Origin: Thermoguttaceae bacterium | GTDB taxonomy: Bacteria; Planctomycetota; Planctomycetia; Pirellulales; Thermoguttaceae | Assembly (NCBI GenBank): GCA_017447865.1 | Contig: JAFSMO010000072.1 | Location: 1 to 64,000, forward strand | Length of the DNA stretch: 64,000 bases | Direction: 5' to 3' | Shown here: positions 25,276 through 34,707 of the stretch, one piece after another | Position numbering within the stretch: the stretch's first letter is position 1 | Layout: each line of letters begins with the position of its first letter | Made by a program: the position numbers and the translations under genes | Notes under the pieces: generated by a model | Databases searched by the model: none | What the model was told of the DNA's origin: nothing | What the model saw: the letters and a program-made list of their open reading frames with translations, nothing else

Positions 25276-26073
25276 TCACGCTTTGTTTTCGCCGCCTTCC
25301 AGCAGCTGCGAGTTTTTCGTGAAGAGCAGACTGATCGTCACGAGGATGAACGTCACCGCGAGCAGGGCGGACGAAAGGGCGTAAAGGCCCGGGACTTTGC
25401 CGTGCTTCAGCGAGTTGTAAATGTAAACCGGAAGCGTCGCGCCGCCGTGACCCGAGACGAAAAACGTCACGATGAAGTCATCCAGCGAAAGCGTAAACGC
25501 GAGCAGGGTCCCCGCCAGGATCGCCGGCCGAAGGAGCGGGAAAATCACCTTGAAGAACGACTGGAAGTACGTCGCGCCCAAGTCCCGGGACGCTTCCACG
25601 AGCGTGAAGTCGAAACCGTCCAGGCTCGATGCGATCACGACCGTGACGTAACTCGTACAGAATGCCACGTGCGCGGCGATCACGGTCCCGCGGCCGAATG
25701 GAATGTTCATGCTCGAGAAGAAGATCAGGAGGCTCAACCCCATGAGAATTTCCGGAAGCACGAGCGGAATGTAAAGCAGGCCGGAGTGGATCTCCTGCAG
25801 TTTGCTGCGGTATTTGTAAATCGCCAGCGCGCTCAGCGTTCCGAGGATCGTCGAAATGACCGACGCGGAAAGCCCAACGATCACGGTATTCCAGACGGCC
25901 GCCAGAACTTCCCGTTTGTGAAAGACCTGGTCGTACCATTTCAGGGTCCACTCGTACCCTCCGCCGTTCACTTTGCCCAGGAACGACATTAAAACCATCC
26001 AGACCAGCGGAAAGTAGAAAAAAAGCATCACCAAAACGGTCGTGATGAGCGGGATGTGCTTGCCTTTGAGCAT
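25276..26073 (-). CDS. potC: Spermidine/putrescine ABC transporter permease PotC
   Basis: 265 residues from the ATG at 26073; a GTG one codon earlier is also possible and both have AGGAG upstream. Six transmembrane helices are visible. The EAA loop that docks on the ATPase is VEASRDLGATYFQSFFKVIFPLLRPAI (about residue 165). It pairs with PotB as the inner-membrane channel. It overlaps potB by a single base. Confidence 0.9.
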   Translation of the reverse strand: MLKGKHIPLITTVLVMLFFYFPLVWMVLMSFLGKVNGGGYEWTLKWYDQVFHKREVLAAVWNTVIVGLSASVISTILGTLSALAIYKYRSKLQEIHSGLLYIPLVLPEILMGLSLLIFFSSMNIPFGRGTVIAAHVAFCTSYVTVVIASSLDGFDFTLVEASRDLGATYFQSFFKVIFPLLRPAILAGTLLAFTLSLDDFIVTFFVSGHGGATLPVYIYNSLKHGKVPGLYALSSALLAVTFILVTISLLFTKNSQLLEGGENKA

Positions 26074-26963
26074 CACGTCTTCTCCTTTCTGACGGTCAGT
26101 TCACCGTCCTGCTTCGCCCGGCGGATCGCACTGACGCGGTAAACGACCCACGGGATGAACATCGCGAGGAGAAGGAAAAGCGAAAGCGCCGCCGCGATCG
26201 GAATATTGTGGCTCTGGGTCGAGGTGTACTGGTAAATTTTGTTGGCGTACAGGACGTCACAGCCAGGCCCTCCGACGAGCTGCGGGATGATGTAGCACCC
26301 GAAAACCGGCACGAAAACCAAAACCGCCGCCGACGCGATCCCGTTCCGGATCCCGGGAAGGAACACGCGGAAAATCGTCTGCGTCGATGTGGCGCCCAAA
26401 TCGCGGGCGGACTCCATCAGGCGGAAGTCGAATTTCTCGATGGCCGCGTACAGCGGGATGATCGCGAACGGGAGAAAAACGTAAATGAAAAGCGTCAGCA
26501 CCGCGAACGGCGTATTCCAGAGGAGCTGCTTCTCGCCGATCAGGTGCAGAAAAACGAGCACGTCGTGCAGGATTCCGTCCGGGTGAAGCACGATTTTCCA
26601 TGCCGCGATGTGCACGATCATGTTCGTCCAGAACGGAATGAAAATCATCAGCAGAAGGAGCTGGCGCAACTTCCCGCGGCACCGGGCGATAAAATACGCG
26701 ACGGGGAGCCCGATCAGGATCGAGAAAAACGTCGTCAGCACGGTGTAAATGATGGTCTCCAGCGTGATCTCCGCGTAATAAAGCGTAAAAATCTCCCGGA
26801 AGGCGTCGAGGGAAAAACCATTTTTCCACGTCCCGTTCGAGTCCGCGCAAAAGGCGGTGAAAATCACGATCAGCGTGGGGATCCCCACCAGAATGATGAG
26901 CATCAGCAGCGACGGGAGCGTCAGAAGCAGCTCGCTCCCGATCCGGTTTTCATTCTTTTTCAT
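26073..26963 (-). CDS. potB: Spermidine/putrescine ABC transporter permease PotB
   Basis: 296 residues with six predicted helices and the EAA loop MESARDLGATSTQTIFRVFLPG (about residues 186-207). The first periplasmic loop (about 45-65, DSNGTWKNGFSLDAF) is typical of PotB. Its ATG overlaps the potA stop in an ATGA arrangement, so the three subunits are translationally coupled. Confidence 0.9.
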   Translation of the reverse strand: MKKNENRIGSELLLTLPSLLMLIILVGIPTLIVIFTAFCADSNGTWKNGFSLDAFREIFTLYYAEITLETIIYTVLTTFFSILIGLPVAYFIARCRGKLRQLLLLMIFIPFWTNMIVHIAAWKIVLHPDGILHDVLVFLHLIGEKQLLWNTPFAVLTLFIYVFLPFAIIPLYAAIEKFDFRLMESARDLGATSTQTIFRVFLPGIRNGIASAAVLVFVPVFGCYIIPQLVGGPGCDVLYANKIYQYTSTQSHNIPIAAALSLFLLLAMFIPWVVYRVSAIRRAKQDGELTVRKEKT

Positions 26964-28204
26964 GCGCCGACCTCCTCGTCACCCGTGAAGAGCTCCGCAC
27001 CGATCACTTCCGGAGCGTTTTCATCCATCGGGAGGATCAAACAATCCCGCACGTGCCACGAAAGCTGGACTTTCTGCCCGAGTTGAAGTTCCTGCTCCAG
27101 CGGATTATCACGTGTAACGAACCCGCGGGAGTGGATCAGGCGCGTCGTCATGACGGAATATTCTCCGACGTCCACGAAAAAGCGGGACTCACTGCCGTAG
27201 TAAATCTCGCGCTCCAACACGCCGTTCATAAGATTCTGGAAAATTTCAAGATTGTAGCCGGGATGAAAATCGTCTCCCGCCTGACCGTGAATGAGGAATT
27301 TTTCCGGTCGCACACACATCAGAACGGTCTGACCAACGCTCAAACGCCCCCCGAAATGCGGGAGCATCGCCGCCGAGGGCTTGGGAACCATAAAGACCGC
27401 GTCCGAATTTTCGCCCGTTTCGGTGATTTGGACCTCCATGTTATCGTCCGGCAGAATTTTTTTGATGTCCGCTTCGAAGAAATTCATGCGCCCGACGAAC
27501 GACGCGACAAAACGACTGATCGGGTTTTCGTAGATCCCGTCGGACGTACCGTACTGCTCGATTTTTCCTTTGTTCATCACGGCAATACGGTCGGAAATGC
27601 CCAGCGCTTCCTCCTGGTCGTGGGTAACGTAAAGGAACGTGATCCCCACTTCGTCGTGGATCCAGTCCAGCTCAGCAAGCATACGCTGACGGAGTTTCAG
27701 GTCCAGCGCGGCAAGCGGTTCGTCGAGCAGAAGCACCTGAGGCCGATTCACCAGCGCTCGGGCGATGGCGACACGCTGGCGCTGTCCGCCGGAGAGTTTG
27801 GAGGGTTTTTTCCCGGCGTGGTCGATCAGCTCGGTCATGTCGAGCATTTTCGCGACTTCTTTTTCAACTTCGTCGTTTTTCATGCCGCGCAAACGCAGCG
27901 GGAACGCGATGTTCTCGAAAACGGAAAGATGCGGAAAGAGCGCGTACTGCTGGAACACCGTATGGACCGGGCGTTTTTCCGGCGGAAGGTCCGTAATGTC
28001 CTGGCCGTTAATGTAAACGCGTCCCTCATCAGGCTGCTCGAACCCCGCGCAGATTCGCAGGAGGGTCGTTTTCCCGCAGCCGCTCGGACCGAGCAGGGCG
28101 AAAACCTCGCCTTTTTTAATTGAAAGTGAAATCCCGTCAACGGCCCGGTTCGTACCAAAGGCCTTGACCACGTTTTCAAAACGCAAGAAATCTTCTTCCA
28201 CCAA
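26960..28204 (-). CDS. potA: Spermidine/putrescine ABC transporter ATPase PotA
   Basis: 414 residues. Walker A is GPSGCGKTT (about residue 38), signature LSGGQRQRVAIARAL (about 137) and Walker B LLLDEPLAALD (about 160). A C-terminal TOBE-type regulatory domain follows from about residue 240 and includes a roughly 20-residue extension rich in acidic residues. The start is uncertain: TTG 28204 and GTG 28201 are adjacent and share GGGAGA upstream; there is no ATG nearby. It provides ATP hydrolysis for PotBC. The substrate-binding PotD is at 56042-57088. Confidence 0.9.
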   Translation of the reverse strand: MVEEDFLRFENVVKAFGTNRAVDGISLSIKKGEVFALLGPSGCGKTTLLRICAGFEQPDEGRVYINGQDITDLPPEKRPVHTVFQQYALFPHLSVFENIAFPLRLRGMKNDEVEKEVAKMLDMTELIDHAGKKPSKLSGGQRQRVAIARALVNRPQVLLLDEPLAALDLKLRQRMLAELDWIHDEVGITFLYVTHDQEEALGISDRIAVMNKGKIEQYGTSDGIYENPISRFVASFVGRMNFFEADIKKILPDDNMEVQITETGENSDAVFMVPKPSAAMLPHFGGRLSVGQTVLMCVRPEKFLIHGQAGDDFHPGYNLEIFQNLMNGVLEREIYYGSESRFFVDVGEYSVMTTRLIHSRGFVTRDNPLEQELQLGQKVQLSWHVRDCLILPMDENAPEVIGAELFTGDEEVGA

Positions 28205-28558
28205 CCGTTTCTCCCACAGTTGAGCAAGCTGAACATCGAATCGGATCCAGAATCACCGGCAGATCGGGCAAAGAGGCAAACTCCCTTTTGACCCCATAAA
28301 ATTTCATTCCATCGTGCGACAGAGACTCGCGAGAATTTTAAAAAAATTTTTAAAATTAAAGCCTCTGACCGCTACGTGAAAGCCGAGCGATTTGAAATCA
28401 AATCAAACGATATTAAGTTTGCTTTTCTACTAAAAAATGAAATCACACAACTACCGGATTCTCACCACTCGCGCAGGGCGAATAACGATCAAACCCAGCA
28501 ATCCTCCTCTCCATTGGGGGACCGTACTTTTTGATGAACATTTCATCATGAAAACATA

Positions 28559-28586
28559 ATTATAACTCGTGCGAAAAAAAATACAA
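28559..28586 (-). promoter_or_regulatory. Possible promoter of the potABC run (minus strand)
   Basis: Minus-strand TTGTAT (28586-28581) and TATAAT (28564-28559), spacer 16 bp. The long distance to potA makes this tentative. Confidence 0.35.
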
Positions 28587-28616
28587 GCAGGGGGGCGAAT
28601 ATTTTTTCGGGGTCCC

Positions 28617-28644
28617 TTGACAAAAAAAAGATTTTATGAATAAT
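28617..28644 (+). promoter_or_regulatory. Putative promoter of the propeller gene
   Basis: Perfect TTGACA at 28617-28622 and AATAAT at 28639-28644, spacer 16 bp. About 65 nt of leader before the ATG at 28714. Confidence 0.55.
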
Positions 28645-28713
28645 GAAGGGTGAAAACTTTCAAAAGCCTTAATTTTTAACTCATTTTGCCTCATTTTTTA
28701 CTGGAGAAATACC

Positions 28714-30027
28714 ATGCGTAGAACCCTCGTTTTGGCTTCCCTTGCCGCGGGGCTTTTGCTCCCGATTTCCTTGCAGGCTCAGGACGCCGCTCCTGCAGCT
28801 GAGCCAGCCCCTGCCGCCGAAGCTGCACCCGCTGAAGCCGCGCCCGCTGAAGCCGCGCCCGCTGAAGCCGCACCCGCCGAAGCCGCGCCCGCTGAAGCCG
28901 CACCCGCCGAAGCTGCGCCTGCTGAAGCCGCGCCTGCCGAAGCTGCACCCGCCGAAGCCGCACCCGCCGAAGCCCCGGCCGTCGCGGAACCTTTGACCAA
29001 GGCCACGCTTTTCGCCGAGCTTCCGCCGGAAATTTGCGTCACGCCGGACAGTTTCGTGATCGCTCCGTGGGGCGACATGCTGCTCTCCTGCCCGAACTAC
29101 GCCGACCCGGAGATGCCGCGCGTCATCATGAGCATCAGCCCGGAGAACAAGATCCGCCTGTGGGGCATTTTCCCGAACAATCCAAACTACAAAATCTCGA
29201 CCGAGCCGGGGAAACTCAGCTCTCTGTGCGGCCCGATGGGGATGGAATTCGGTCCGGACGGCAATCTGTACGTCGTCGATAATGTCGGCTGGTACGGTGA
29301 TCCGCTTGCGGGCGACCCGAATTTCCAGAACGGCCGGATCATCCGGATCCTGGTGAAGAATAATCGTCCGGTTGGCGCCGAGGTGGTCGCGTATAATATG
29401 AGCCACCCGAACGACATCAAAATCAAGGACGGCTGGATCTACGTCTCGCACAGCATGCTCGCGAAAGAGGGCGAAGACGGCAAAACGCTCGTTTCGGCCG
29501 TGTATCGCTTCCCGCTTGACGCCCAGAACGTCCGGGTGAGCAACACGGTGGACGACCCGCAGATCGTCGTCACGACCCGCACGACGAAACTCTGGTACGG
29601 CATCGACGGGATCTGCTTCGGAAACCAGGGTGAGTTGTACATCGGGAACTTCGGCGACGGCACGATCGAAAAAGTGACGTTCGACGCCGACGGTAAAGCC
29701 TCGCAGCCCGAAATCTTCGCGCAGGGGCCTGAAATGTGGACGAACGACGGCATGTTCTTCGACAAAGAGAACGGCCACATTTACGTCTGCGACTTCTCGC
29801 AGAACGCGATCCTGGACGTTGATCAGGACGGCAAGATCCGCATCCTGGCGAAAAACCCGGACTGCGACGGCAGAGACGGGCTGGACCAGCCGGCCGGCGT
29901 GATCCTGCGCGGCAAGCAGCTCATCATCTCCAACTTCGATAATGTGACGGGCGAACCCCACACGAACTCGGGGCACGATGAACACTGCACGCTTTCCGTG
30001 ATCGATCTTGAAGGGATCGTGAAGTAA
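28714..30027 (+). CDS. Secreted SMP-30/NHL-like beta-propeller with AEAAP repeat
   Basis: 437 residues. A signal peptide (MRRTLVLASLAAGLLLPISLQA) is followed by a low-complexity spacer of ten perfect AEAAP pentapeptides and one imperfect one (residues about 35-89). The rest (about 95-437) is a propeller-like domain with repeated blade motifs GMEFGPDGNLYVVDNVG, GICFGNQGELYIGNFGDG and GMFFDKENGHIYVCDFS, as in SMP-30/gluconolactonase and NHL proteins. A lactonase or sugar-binding role is possible but unproven. The Ala-Pro spacer probably holds the propeller away from the envelope. Repeat family A copy 2 follows. Confidence 0.75.
   Translation: MRRTLVLASLAAGLLLPISLQAQDAAPAAEPAPAAEAAPAEAAPAEAAPAEAAPAEAAPAEAAPAEAAPAEAAPAEAAPAEAAPAEAPAVAEPLTKATLFAELPPEICVTPDSFVIAPWGDMLLSCPNYADPEMPRVIMSISPENKIRLWGIFPNNPNYKISTEPGKLSSLCGPMGMEFGPDGNLYVVDNVGWYGDPLAGDPNFQNGRIIRILVKNNRPVGAEVVAYNMSHPNDIKIKDGWIYVSHSMLAKEGEDGKTLVSAVYRFPLDAQNVRVSNTVDDPQIVVTTRTTKLWYGIDGICFGNQGELYIGNFGDGTIEKVTFDADGKASQPEIFAQGPEMWTNDGMFFDKENGHIYVCDFSQNAILDVDQDGKIRILAKNPDCDGRDGLDQPAGVILRGKQLIISNFDNVTGEPHTNSGHDEHCTLSVIDLEGIVK
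28816..28980 (+). repeat. 15-bp coding tandem repeat (AEAAP)
   Basis: Eleven consecutive 15-bp units of the type GCYGAAGCYGCNCCY encode AEAAP; the last unit is imperfect. Third positions vary between units, so the array is not the product of very recent slippage alone. Confidence 0.95.
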
Positions 30028-30033
30028 ATTTTT

Positions 30034-30223
30034 GGAGTGCGGCAATACAGAAGCCGAAGGCTTCATTTGCCGCTTTCACTTAGTGACCGAAAAATACGGC
30101 GATGAAAAAGGTTTTTTCACGTGGTGAAAGTCCAGCGTGTGCCGCGGCAAATGCCTCTTCGAGGCGGTATTGCCGCAAGGGAAAGCGGTGAATGTCGCTT
30201 GCGCGACTGTATCACCGCACTCC
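30034..30223. repeat. Family A hairpin element, copy 2
   Basis: 190 bp with the same ends and orientation as copy 1 (5391-5581), and the same three nested hairpins. The central region differs most: the AT hairpin is GATGAAAAA-ggtt-TTTTCACGTG-like. It lies between convergent genes. Confidence 0.9.
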
Positions 30224-30264
30224 AAAAAAACAGTGCGCGGCCAAAACTGACCGGGCACTGTTTT
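30224..30264. terminator. Bidirectional terminator between the propeller gene and carB
   Basis: AAAACAGTGC (30227-30236) pairs with GCACTGTTTT (30255-30264) around an 18-nt loop. On the minus strand the stem is followed by seven T, suiting carB; on the plus strand by TTTTCG. Confidence 0.7.
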
Positions 30265-30274
30265 CGTTTACTCG

Positions 30275-30296
30275 GCCTCATTACGAGGCTTTTTTT
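30275..30296 (+). terminator. Rho-independent terminator
   Basis: GCCTC-attac-GAGGC followed by seven T at 30290-30296 on the plus strand. Confidence 0.75.
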
Positions 30297-30303
30297 CTGA
30301 CTC

Positions 30304-33300
30304 CTACTTCACCATCGCGTGGAATTCCTGCAGCGAGTGAATGACGATCTCGTCTTTGTTGATCGCTTCGATCCCCTGCGCGGCGGCTTCCGCGGCGGCG
30401 AGCGTCGTGAGGTACGGGATCTTCAGCCGGATCGCGTCCTTCCGGATGTACGAGTCGTCGAACTTGCTCGACGGACCCGCCGGAGTGTTCACGATCAGCT
30501 GGATCTCACCGTTTTTCAGCGCGTCGCAAATGTTCGGCCGGCCTTCGTAAATCTTGTTCACGTGCTCGCACGGGATCCCGGCGGACTGCAGGAATTCGTA
30601 CGTTCCGCCCGTCGCGAGGATCTTGAACCCGAGGTTGGCGAAATGCGCGGCGGCTTTGTGAACGGCCGGCCGGTCGTTTTCGTTCACCGTGATCAGGACC
30701 GTGCCTTTGCGCGGCAGGCAGGCGTTGGCGGCTTCCTGCGCTTTGTAGTACGCCAGACCGAACGAGCTGCACATTCCGAGCACTTCGCCCGTTGAACGCA
30801 TTTCCGGGCCGAGGATCGGGTCCACTTCCGGGAACATGTTGAACGGGAAGACCGCCTCTTTCACGCCGTAGTGATTGAGGTGACGGTGGTGCAGGTCAAG
30901 CTCTTTGATCGTCTTGCCCAGCATGCACTGCGTCGCCAGCGCGGCCATCTGGATGGCGCAGACCTTCGAAACGAGCGGCACCGTACGGCTTGCACGCGGG
31001 TTGGCTTCCAAAATGTACACCGTGTCGCGGGCGATGGCGTACTGAATGTTCATCAGACCCACGACGCCCATTTCGATCGCGATCCGTTTCGTGTATTCGA
31101 CGATCGTGTCGATGTGCTTCGGCGGAATGCTCTTCGGCGGAATGACGCAGGCCGAGTCGCCGGAGTGGATGCCCGCCAGTTCGATGTGCTCCATGACGGC
31201 CGGGACGAACGCATCCGTTCCGTCGCAGATGGCGTCCGCTTCGGTTTCCGTCGCGTTTTCCAGGAATTTATCGATCAGGATCGGGCGTTCGGGCGAAACG
31301 TCCACCGCGGCCGCCACGTAACGGCGCAGGTGATCTTCGTCGTAAACCACTTCCATCGCACGGCCGCCAAGGACGAACGACGGACGCACCATCAGCGGGT
31401 AACCGATCCGCGCCGCGATTTCCAGCGCTTCGTCGATCGTCGAGGCCATGCCCGACTCCGTCTGCGGGATCCCCAGTTTCGTCATCATCTTGCGGAACAG
31501 GTCACGGTCTTCGGCCAGCGCGATCGTATGCGGCTGGGTCCCGAGGATCTTCACGCCTTCTTCAGCGAGTTCTGCCGCGATGTTCAGCGGGGTCTGACCG
31601 CCGAACTGGCACACGACGCCGTCCGGTTTCTCGTACTCGTAAATGCTCAGCACGTCTTCGACCGTCAGCGGCTCGAAGTACAGTTTGTTCGACGTGTCGT
31701 AGTCGGTCGAAACCGTCTCCGGGTTGCAGTTCACCATGATCGTTTCGTACCCGGCCTTGCGCAGGGCGAACGAGGCATGCACGCAGCAGTAGTCGAACTC
31801 GATCCCCTGGCCGATCCGGTTCGGGCCGCCGCCCAGAACCATGACTTTTTTGTTCGGGGAGACCGGGCAGTTGCCTTTGCCCGCCGGAATGTTGTAGCTG
31901 GAGTAGTAGTAACTGGCGTTTTCCACGCCGCTGACCGGGACGGCGTCCCACTGCTCGACGCAGCCGAGCTTCAGACGGCGGTGACGCACGTCGGCTTCCT
32001 TCTGGCCGGTGATCTGGGCGATGTATTTATCGGCGAAACCGTCTTTCTTGGCCTGGATCAGCTGCTCGTCCGTCATGGCGGCGCCGGCGGCGATCAGGGC
32101 TTCTTCCTCATCGACCAGTTCTTTCATCTGGGTCAGGAACCACTTCTTGATCTTCGTTTTGTCGTAGATCTGATCGACGGTGATCCCCTTGCGCAGCGCT
32201 TCGTAGATCTGGAAGTACCGCTCCGAGTTAGGCGTGCTGAGGCGGCGGAAAAGTTCCTCGCCGGAGAGTTTGTGGAAGTCCTTCACGAAGCCCAGCCCCA
32301 TGCGCCCTTTTTCGAGCGAACGGACGGCTTTCTGCATCGCTTCCTTGAAGTTCTTCCCGATGCTCATCACTTCGCCGACGGCGCGCATCTGGGTCCCCAG
32401 TTTGTCTTCGACGCCGTGGAATTTCTCGAACGCCCACCGCGCGAATTTGATCACGACGTAATCGCCGGACGGCGTGTACTTCTCGAGGGTTCCGTCACGC
32501 CAATACGGCATTTCGTCGAGCGTCATGCCCGAGGCCAGACGTGCGGAAACCAGTGCGATCGGGAAACCGGTCGCTTTGGAAGCGAGGGCCGAGCTTCTCG
32601 AAGTACGCGGGTTGATCTCGATGACGACCACGCGGTCAGTGACCGGGTCGTGCGCGAACTGGACGTTGGTTCCTCCGATGACCTGAATGGCATCGACGAT
32701 TTTGTAAGAATATTCCTGAAGACGTTTTTGAAGTTCCTCGGAGATGGTCAGCATCGGCGCCGCGCAGAAAGAGTCGCCGGTGTGAACGCCCATGGGGTCG
32801 ATGTTTTCGATGAAGCAGACGGTGATCATCTGGCCCTTGGCGTCACGAACGACTTCCAGTTCCAGCTCTTCCCAGCCGATGACGCATTCTTCGATGAGGA
32901 CCTCATGGACGAGCGAAGCGGCAAGCCCCCGATTCGCGATCGTCCGCAGCTCCTCGAGGTTATACACGATTCCGCCGCCGGTCCCGCCCATTGTGTAAGC
33001 AGGCCGGACGACCACCGGGTAACCGAGTTTTTCGGCGATCTTTTCGCACGTCGCAACGTCTTTGGCGGTTTCGCTGCGCGGCGTGTCAATCCCGAGCTTC
33101 GCCATCGTATCTTTAAAGGCCTGACGGTCTTCACCGCGTTCGATCGCATCGAGCTGAACGCCGATGACCTGCACATTATATTTATCGAGGACGCCCGCTT
33201 TGGCAAGAGACTCGGAAAGGTTCAATCCGGATTGCCCGCCAAGGTTCGGGAGCAGGGCATCAGGACGTTCCTTCGCGATGATGCGTTCAAGTGATTCGAC

Positions 33301-33510
33301 AGTCAGCGGCTCGATGTAGGTCGCGTCAGCCATTCCGGGGTCGGTCATGATCGTGGCCGGGTTGGAGTTCACCAGGACGATCTCGTAGCCGAGGGCGCGG
33401 AGAGCTTTGCAAGCCTGCGTGCCGGAGTAGTCAAACTCGCACGCCTGTCCGATGACGATTGGTCCGGAACCGATGATCAGAACTTTTTTGATGTCTTCAC
33501 GTTTTGCCAT
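30304..33510 (-). CDS. carB: Carbamoyl-phosphate synthase large subunit
   Basis: 1068 residues from the ATG at 33510, the usual length; the longer frame upstream has no support, and GAGGA lies just ahead of this ATG. The enzyme makes carbamoyl phosphate from bicarbonate, ammonia and two ATP for pyrimidine and arginine synthesis. Two homologous ATP-grasp halves are visible (VLIIGSGPIVIGQACEFDYSG near the start and VMVLGGGPNRIGQGIEFDYCC in the middle). The C-terminal MGS allosteric domain (VLITVNENDRPAVHKAAAHF) is present. The glutaminase subunit gene carA is not in the window. It has a good minus-strand promoter and terminator, so it is transcribed alone. Confidence 0.97.
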   Translation of the reverse strand: MAKREDIKKVLIIGSGPIVIGQACEFDYSGTQACKALRALGYEIVLVNSNPATIMTDPGMADATYIEPLTVESLERIIAKERPDALLPNLGGQSGLNLSESLAKAGVLDKYNVQVIGVQLDAIERGEDRQAFKDTMAKLGIDTPRSETAKDVATCEKIAEKLGYPVVVRPAYTMGGTGGGIVYNLEELRTIANRGLAASLVHEVLIEECVIGWEELELEVVRDAKGQMITVCFIENIDPMGVHTGDSFCAAPMLTISEELQKRLQEYSYKIVDAIQVIGGTNVQFAHDPVTDRVVVIEINPRTSRSSALASKATGFPIALVSARLASGMTLDEMPYWRDGTLEKYTPSGDYVVIKFARWAFEKFHGVEDKLGTQMRAVGEVMSIGKNFKEAMQKAVRSLEKGRMGLGFVKDFHKLSGEELFRRLSTPNSERYFQIYEALRKGITVDQIYDKTKIKKWFLTQMKELVDEEEALIAAGAAMTDEQLIQAKKDGFADKYIAQITGQKEADVRHRRLKLGCVEQWDAVPVSGVENASYYYSSYNIPAGKGNCPVSPNKKVMVLGGGPNRIGQGIEFDYCCVHASFALRKAGYETIMVNCNPETVSTDYDTSNKLYFEPLTVEDVLSIYEYEKPDGVVCQFGGQTPLNIAAELAEEGVKILGTQPHTIALAEDRDLFRKMMTKLGIPQTESGMASTIDEALEIAARIGYPLMVRPSFVLGGRAMEVVYDEDHLRRYVAAAVDVSPERPILIDKFLENATETEADAICDGTDAFVPAVMEHIELAGIHSGDSACVIPPKSIPPKHIDTIVEYTKRIAIEMGVVGLMNIQYAIARDTVYILEANPRASRTVPLVSKVCAIQMAALATQCMLGKTIKELDLHHRHLNHYGVKEAVFPFNMFPEVDPILGPEMRSTGEVLGMCSSFGLAYYKAQEAANACLPRKGTVLITVNENDRPAVHKAAAHFANLGFKILATGGTYEFLQSAGIPCEHVNKIYEGRPNICDALKNGEIQLIVNTPAGPSSKFDDSYIRKDAIRLKIPYLTTLAAAEAAAQGIEAINKDEIVIHSLQEFHAMVK

Positions 33511-33586
33511 TTTTTTTTCCTCGTATGGTTGGAAAACATTTTGGACTGCTGAATACAGAAAAGCACAGCCCATACAAATTAGAAAA

Positions 33587-33615
33587 AGTATAAACCCGTG
33601 AGGCGATTTTTTCAA
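33587..33615 (-). promoter_or_regulatory. Sigma-70 promoter of carB (minus strand)
   Basis: Minus-strand TTGAAA (33615-33610) and TATACT (33592-33587) separated by 17 bp. Leader about 70 nt to the ATG at 33510. Confidence 0.7.
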
Positions 33616-33696
33616 GGGGGGGGAAGGGGCTTTTTCCCAAAAAAATCCAAAAAGTTTAAAAATTTTAAAATTTTTGGTTAAATTTGCGTAAAATAG

Positions 33697-33725
33697 TTGA
33701 CTTTTGGGGGAGTTTCTGCTATAAT
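33697..33725 (+). promoter_or_regulatory. Sigma-70 promoter of the exported epimerase-like gene
   Basis: TTGACT at 33697-33702 and a perfect TATAAT at 33720-33725, spacer 17 bp. It stands back to back with the carB promoter. Confidence 0.8.
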
Positions 33726-33809
33726 TCAGGCTCCAGAGAAAGTCGTGCCGAACTGGAAAATAACGGCATTTTTGCCACTTTTTTTACACTCATTCCAAAG
33801 GAGAAAATC

Positions 33810-34643
33810 ATGAAATTGACCCGCCGTGAAATGCTTCAAAGAAGTATCGTCTGCGCGGCCGCCTGCGCCCTGCCGGCCACGCTCAAAGCCGAGGATTCAG
33901 GACCGTGCAAAGTCGGGATCTGGAGCTCCAATTTCGACCAGGCGAAGGCGCTGGGGCTCGACTGCCTCCAGATCTCCCTTCCGCTGCGTCCCACCGGGAA
34001 CGATCTGCGCCTGAAGGAGAATCAGGAGAAAACCCTTGAAAAATCGGCCGAGACCGGCATCGGGATCGACTGCCTGGCGATGGGCGAGTTCAACGGGAAT
34101 CCGTTCTGGCAGATCCCGGACGCCGTGGAGCAGGTCTCGACGTGCATCGACGTTCTGGCCGCGATGAAGGTCCGGTGCGTGCTGATCTCGTTCTTCGGAA
34201 AGGGCGATCTGAACACGGACGAGAAGTACGACGAAACGATCCGCCGCTTCCGCGAATTGGCGCCTAAAGCCGAGGATAAAGGCGTGATTTTGGCCATCGA
34301 AGCGCCGCTCCGGTACGATAATCACCTCCGTCTGCTCGAGGGGATCAAGTCCCAGGCGGTCAAAATCTTCTACGATCCGGGAAATATTCGCAGATTGTAC
34401 GGCAATAATACCGATGAGGTCTGCGAGGACATTTTAAAATTGAAGGGCGAGATCGTGGCCGTCCACGCCAAAGACGGCGGACTGCTGGGCAAGGCAAACC
34501 TCGATTACGCGAAAATCTTCAAGGCGTACTCCGCCGCGGGCTTCACCGGCGCGCAGATCATTGAAGGCTCCATCGACCAAAAACTCGGCTACGAGGAAAG
34601 CATCCGCCAGAACACGGCGTACCTGAAGAGCCTCCGGTATTAA
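33810..34643 (+). CDS. Exported sugar phosphate isomerase/epimerase-like TIM-barrel protein
   Basis: 277 residues from the ATG at 33810 (AAAGGAG upstream, promoter 85 bp upstream). The N-terminus TRREMLQRS plus hydrophobic stretch ending LKAE is a Tat-like signal. The fold is the xylose isomerase-like/AP endonuclease 2 type. Metal-ligand candidates are E in ILAIEAPL (about residue 168), D in KIFYDPGN (about 192), H in VAVHAKDG (about 220) and E in QIIEGSID (about 252), spaced as in the family. In Planctomycetota such exported proteins accompany exported Gfo/Idh proteins; a role on 3-keto-glycosides or free sugars is inference. Confidence 0.8.
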   Translation: MKLTRREMLQRSIVCAAACALPATLKAEDSGPCKVGIWSSNFDQAKALGLDCLQISLPLRPTGNDLRLKENQEKTLEKSAETGIGIDCLAMGEFNGNPFWQIPDAVEQVSTCIDVLAAMKVRCVLISFFGKGDLNTDEKYDETIRRFRELAPKAEDKGVILAIEAPLRYDNHLRLLEGIKSQAVKIFYDPGNIRRLYGNNTDEVCEDILKLKGEIVAVHAKDGGLLGKANLDYAKIFKAYSAAGFTGAQIIEGSIDQKLGYEESIRQNTAYLKSLRY

Positions 34644-34648
34644 TTAAT

Positions 34649-34693
34649 AAAAAAGAGTGGGACGTTTCAGGAAGCCCCCAAAACGTCCCACTC
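34649..34693 (-). terminator. Strong (bidirectional) terminator between convergent genes
   Basis: A perfect 13-bp stem: GAGTGGGACGTTT at 34655-34667 with its complement at 34681-34693. On the minus strand six T follow at once, serving the 1255-residue protein gene; on the plus strand the tail is weaker. Confidence 0.9.
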
Positions 34694-34707
34694 GTCTTTC
34701 GCGTTTT

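Larger units (their letters stand above)
28205..28713. other. Divergent AT-rich intergenic region between potA and the propeller gene
   Basis: 509 bp without a gene. It is strikingly AT-rich compared with the coding DNA and contains poly-A and poly-T runs near 28335-28355. Promoter-like sites on both strands lie at 28559-28644. The potA side would have a leader of about 345 nt; I see no known riboswitch in it. Confidence 0.6.

Noticed and set aside
30871-33294. An 807-codon open frame opposite carB
   Set aside because: Pure shadow of the conserved carB frame; composition is unlike a protein.
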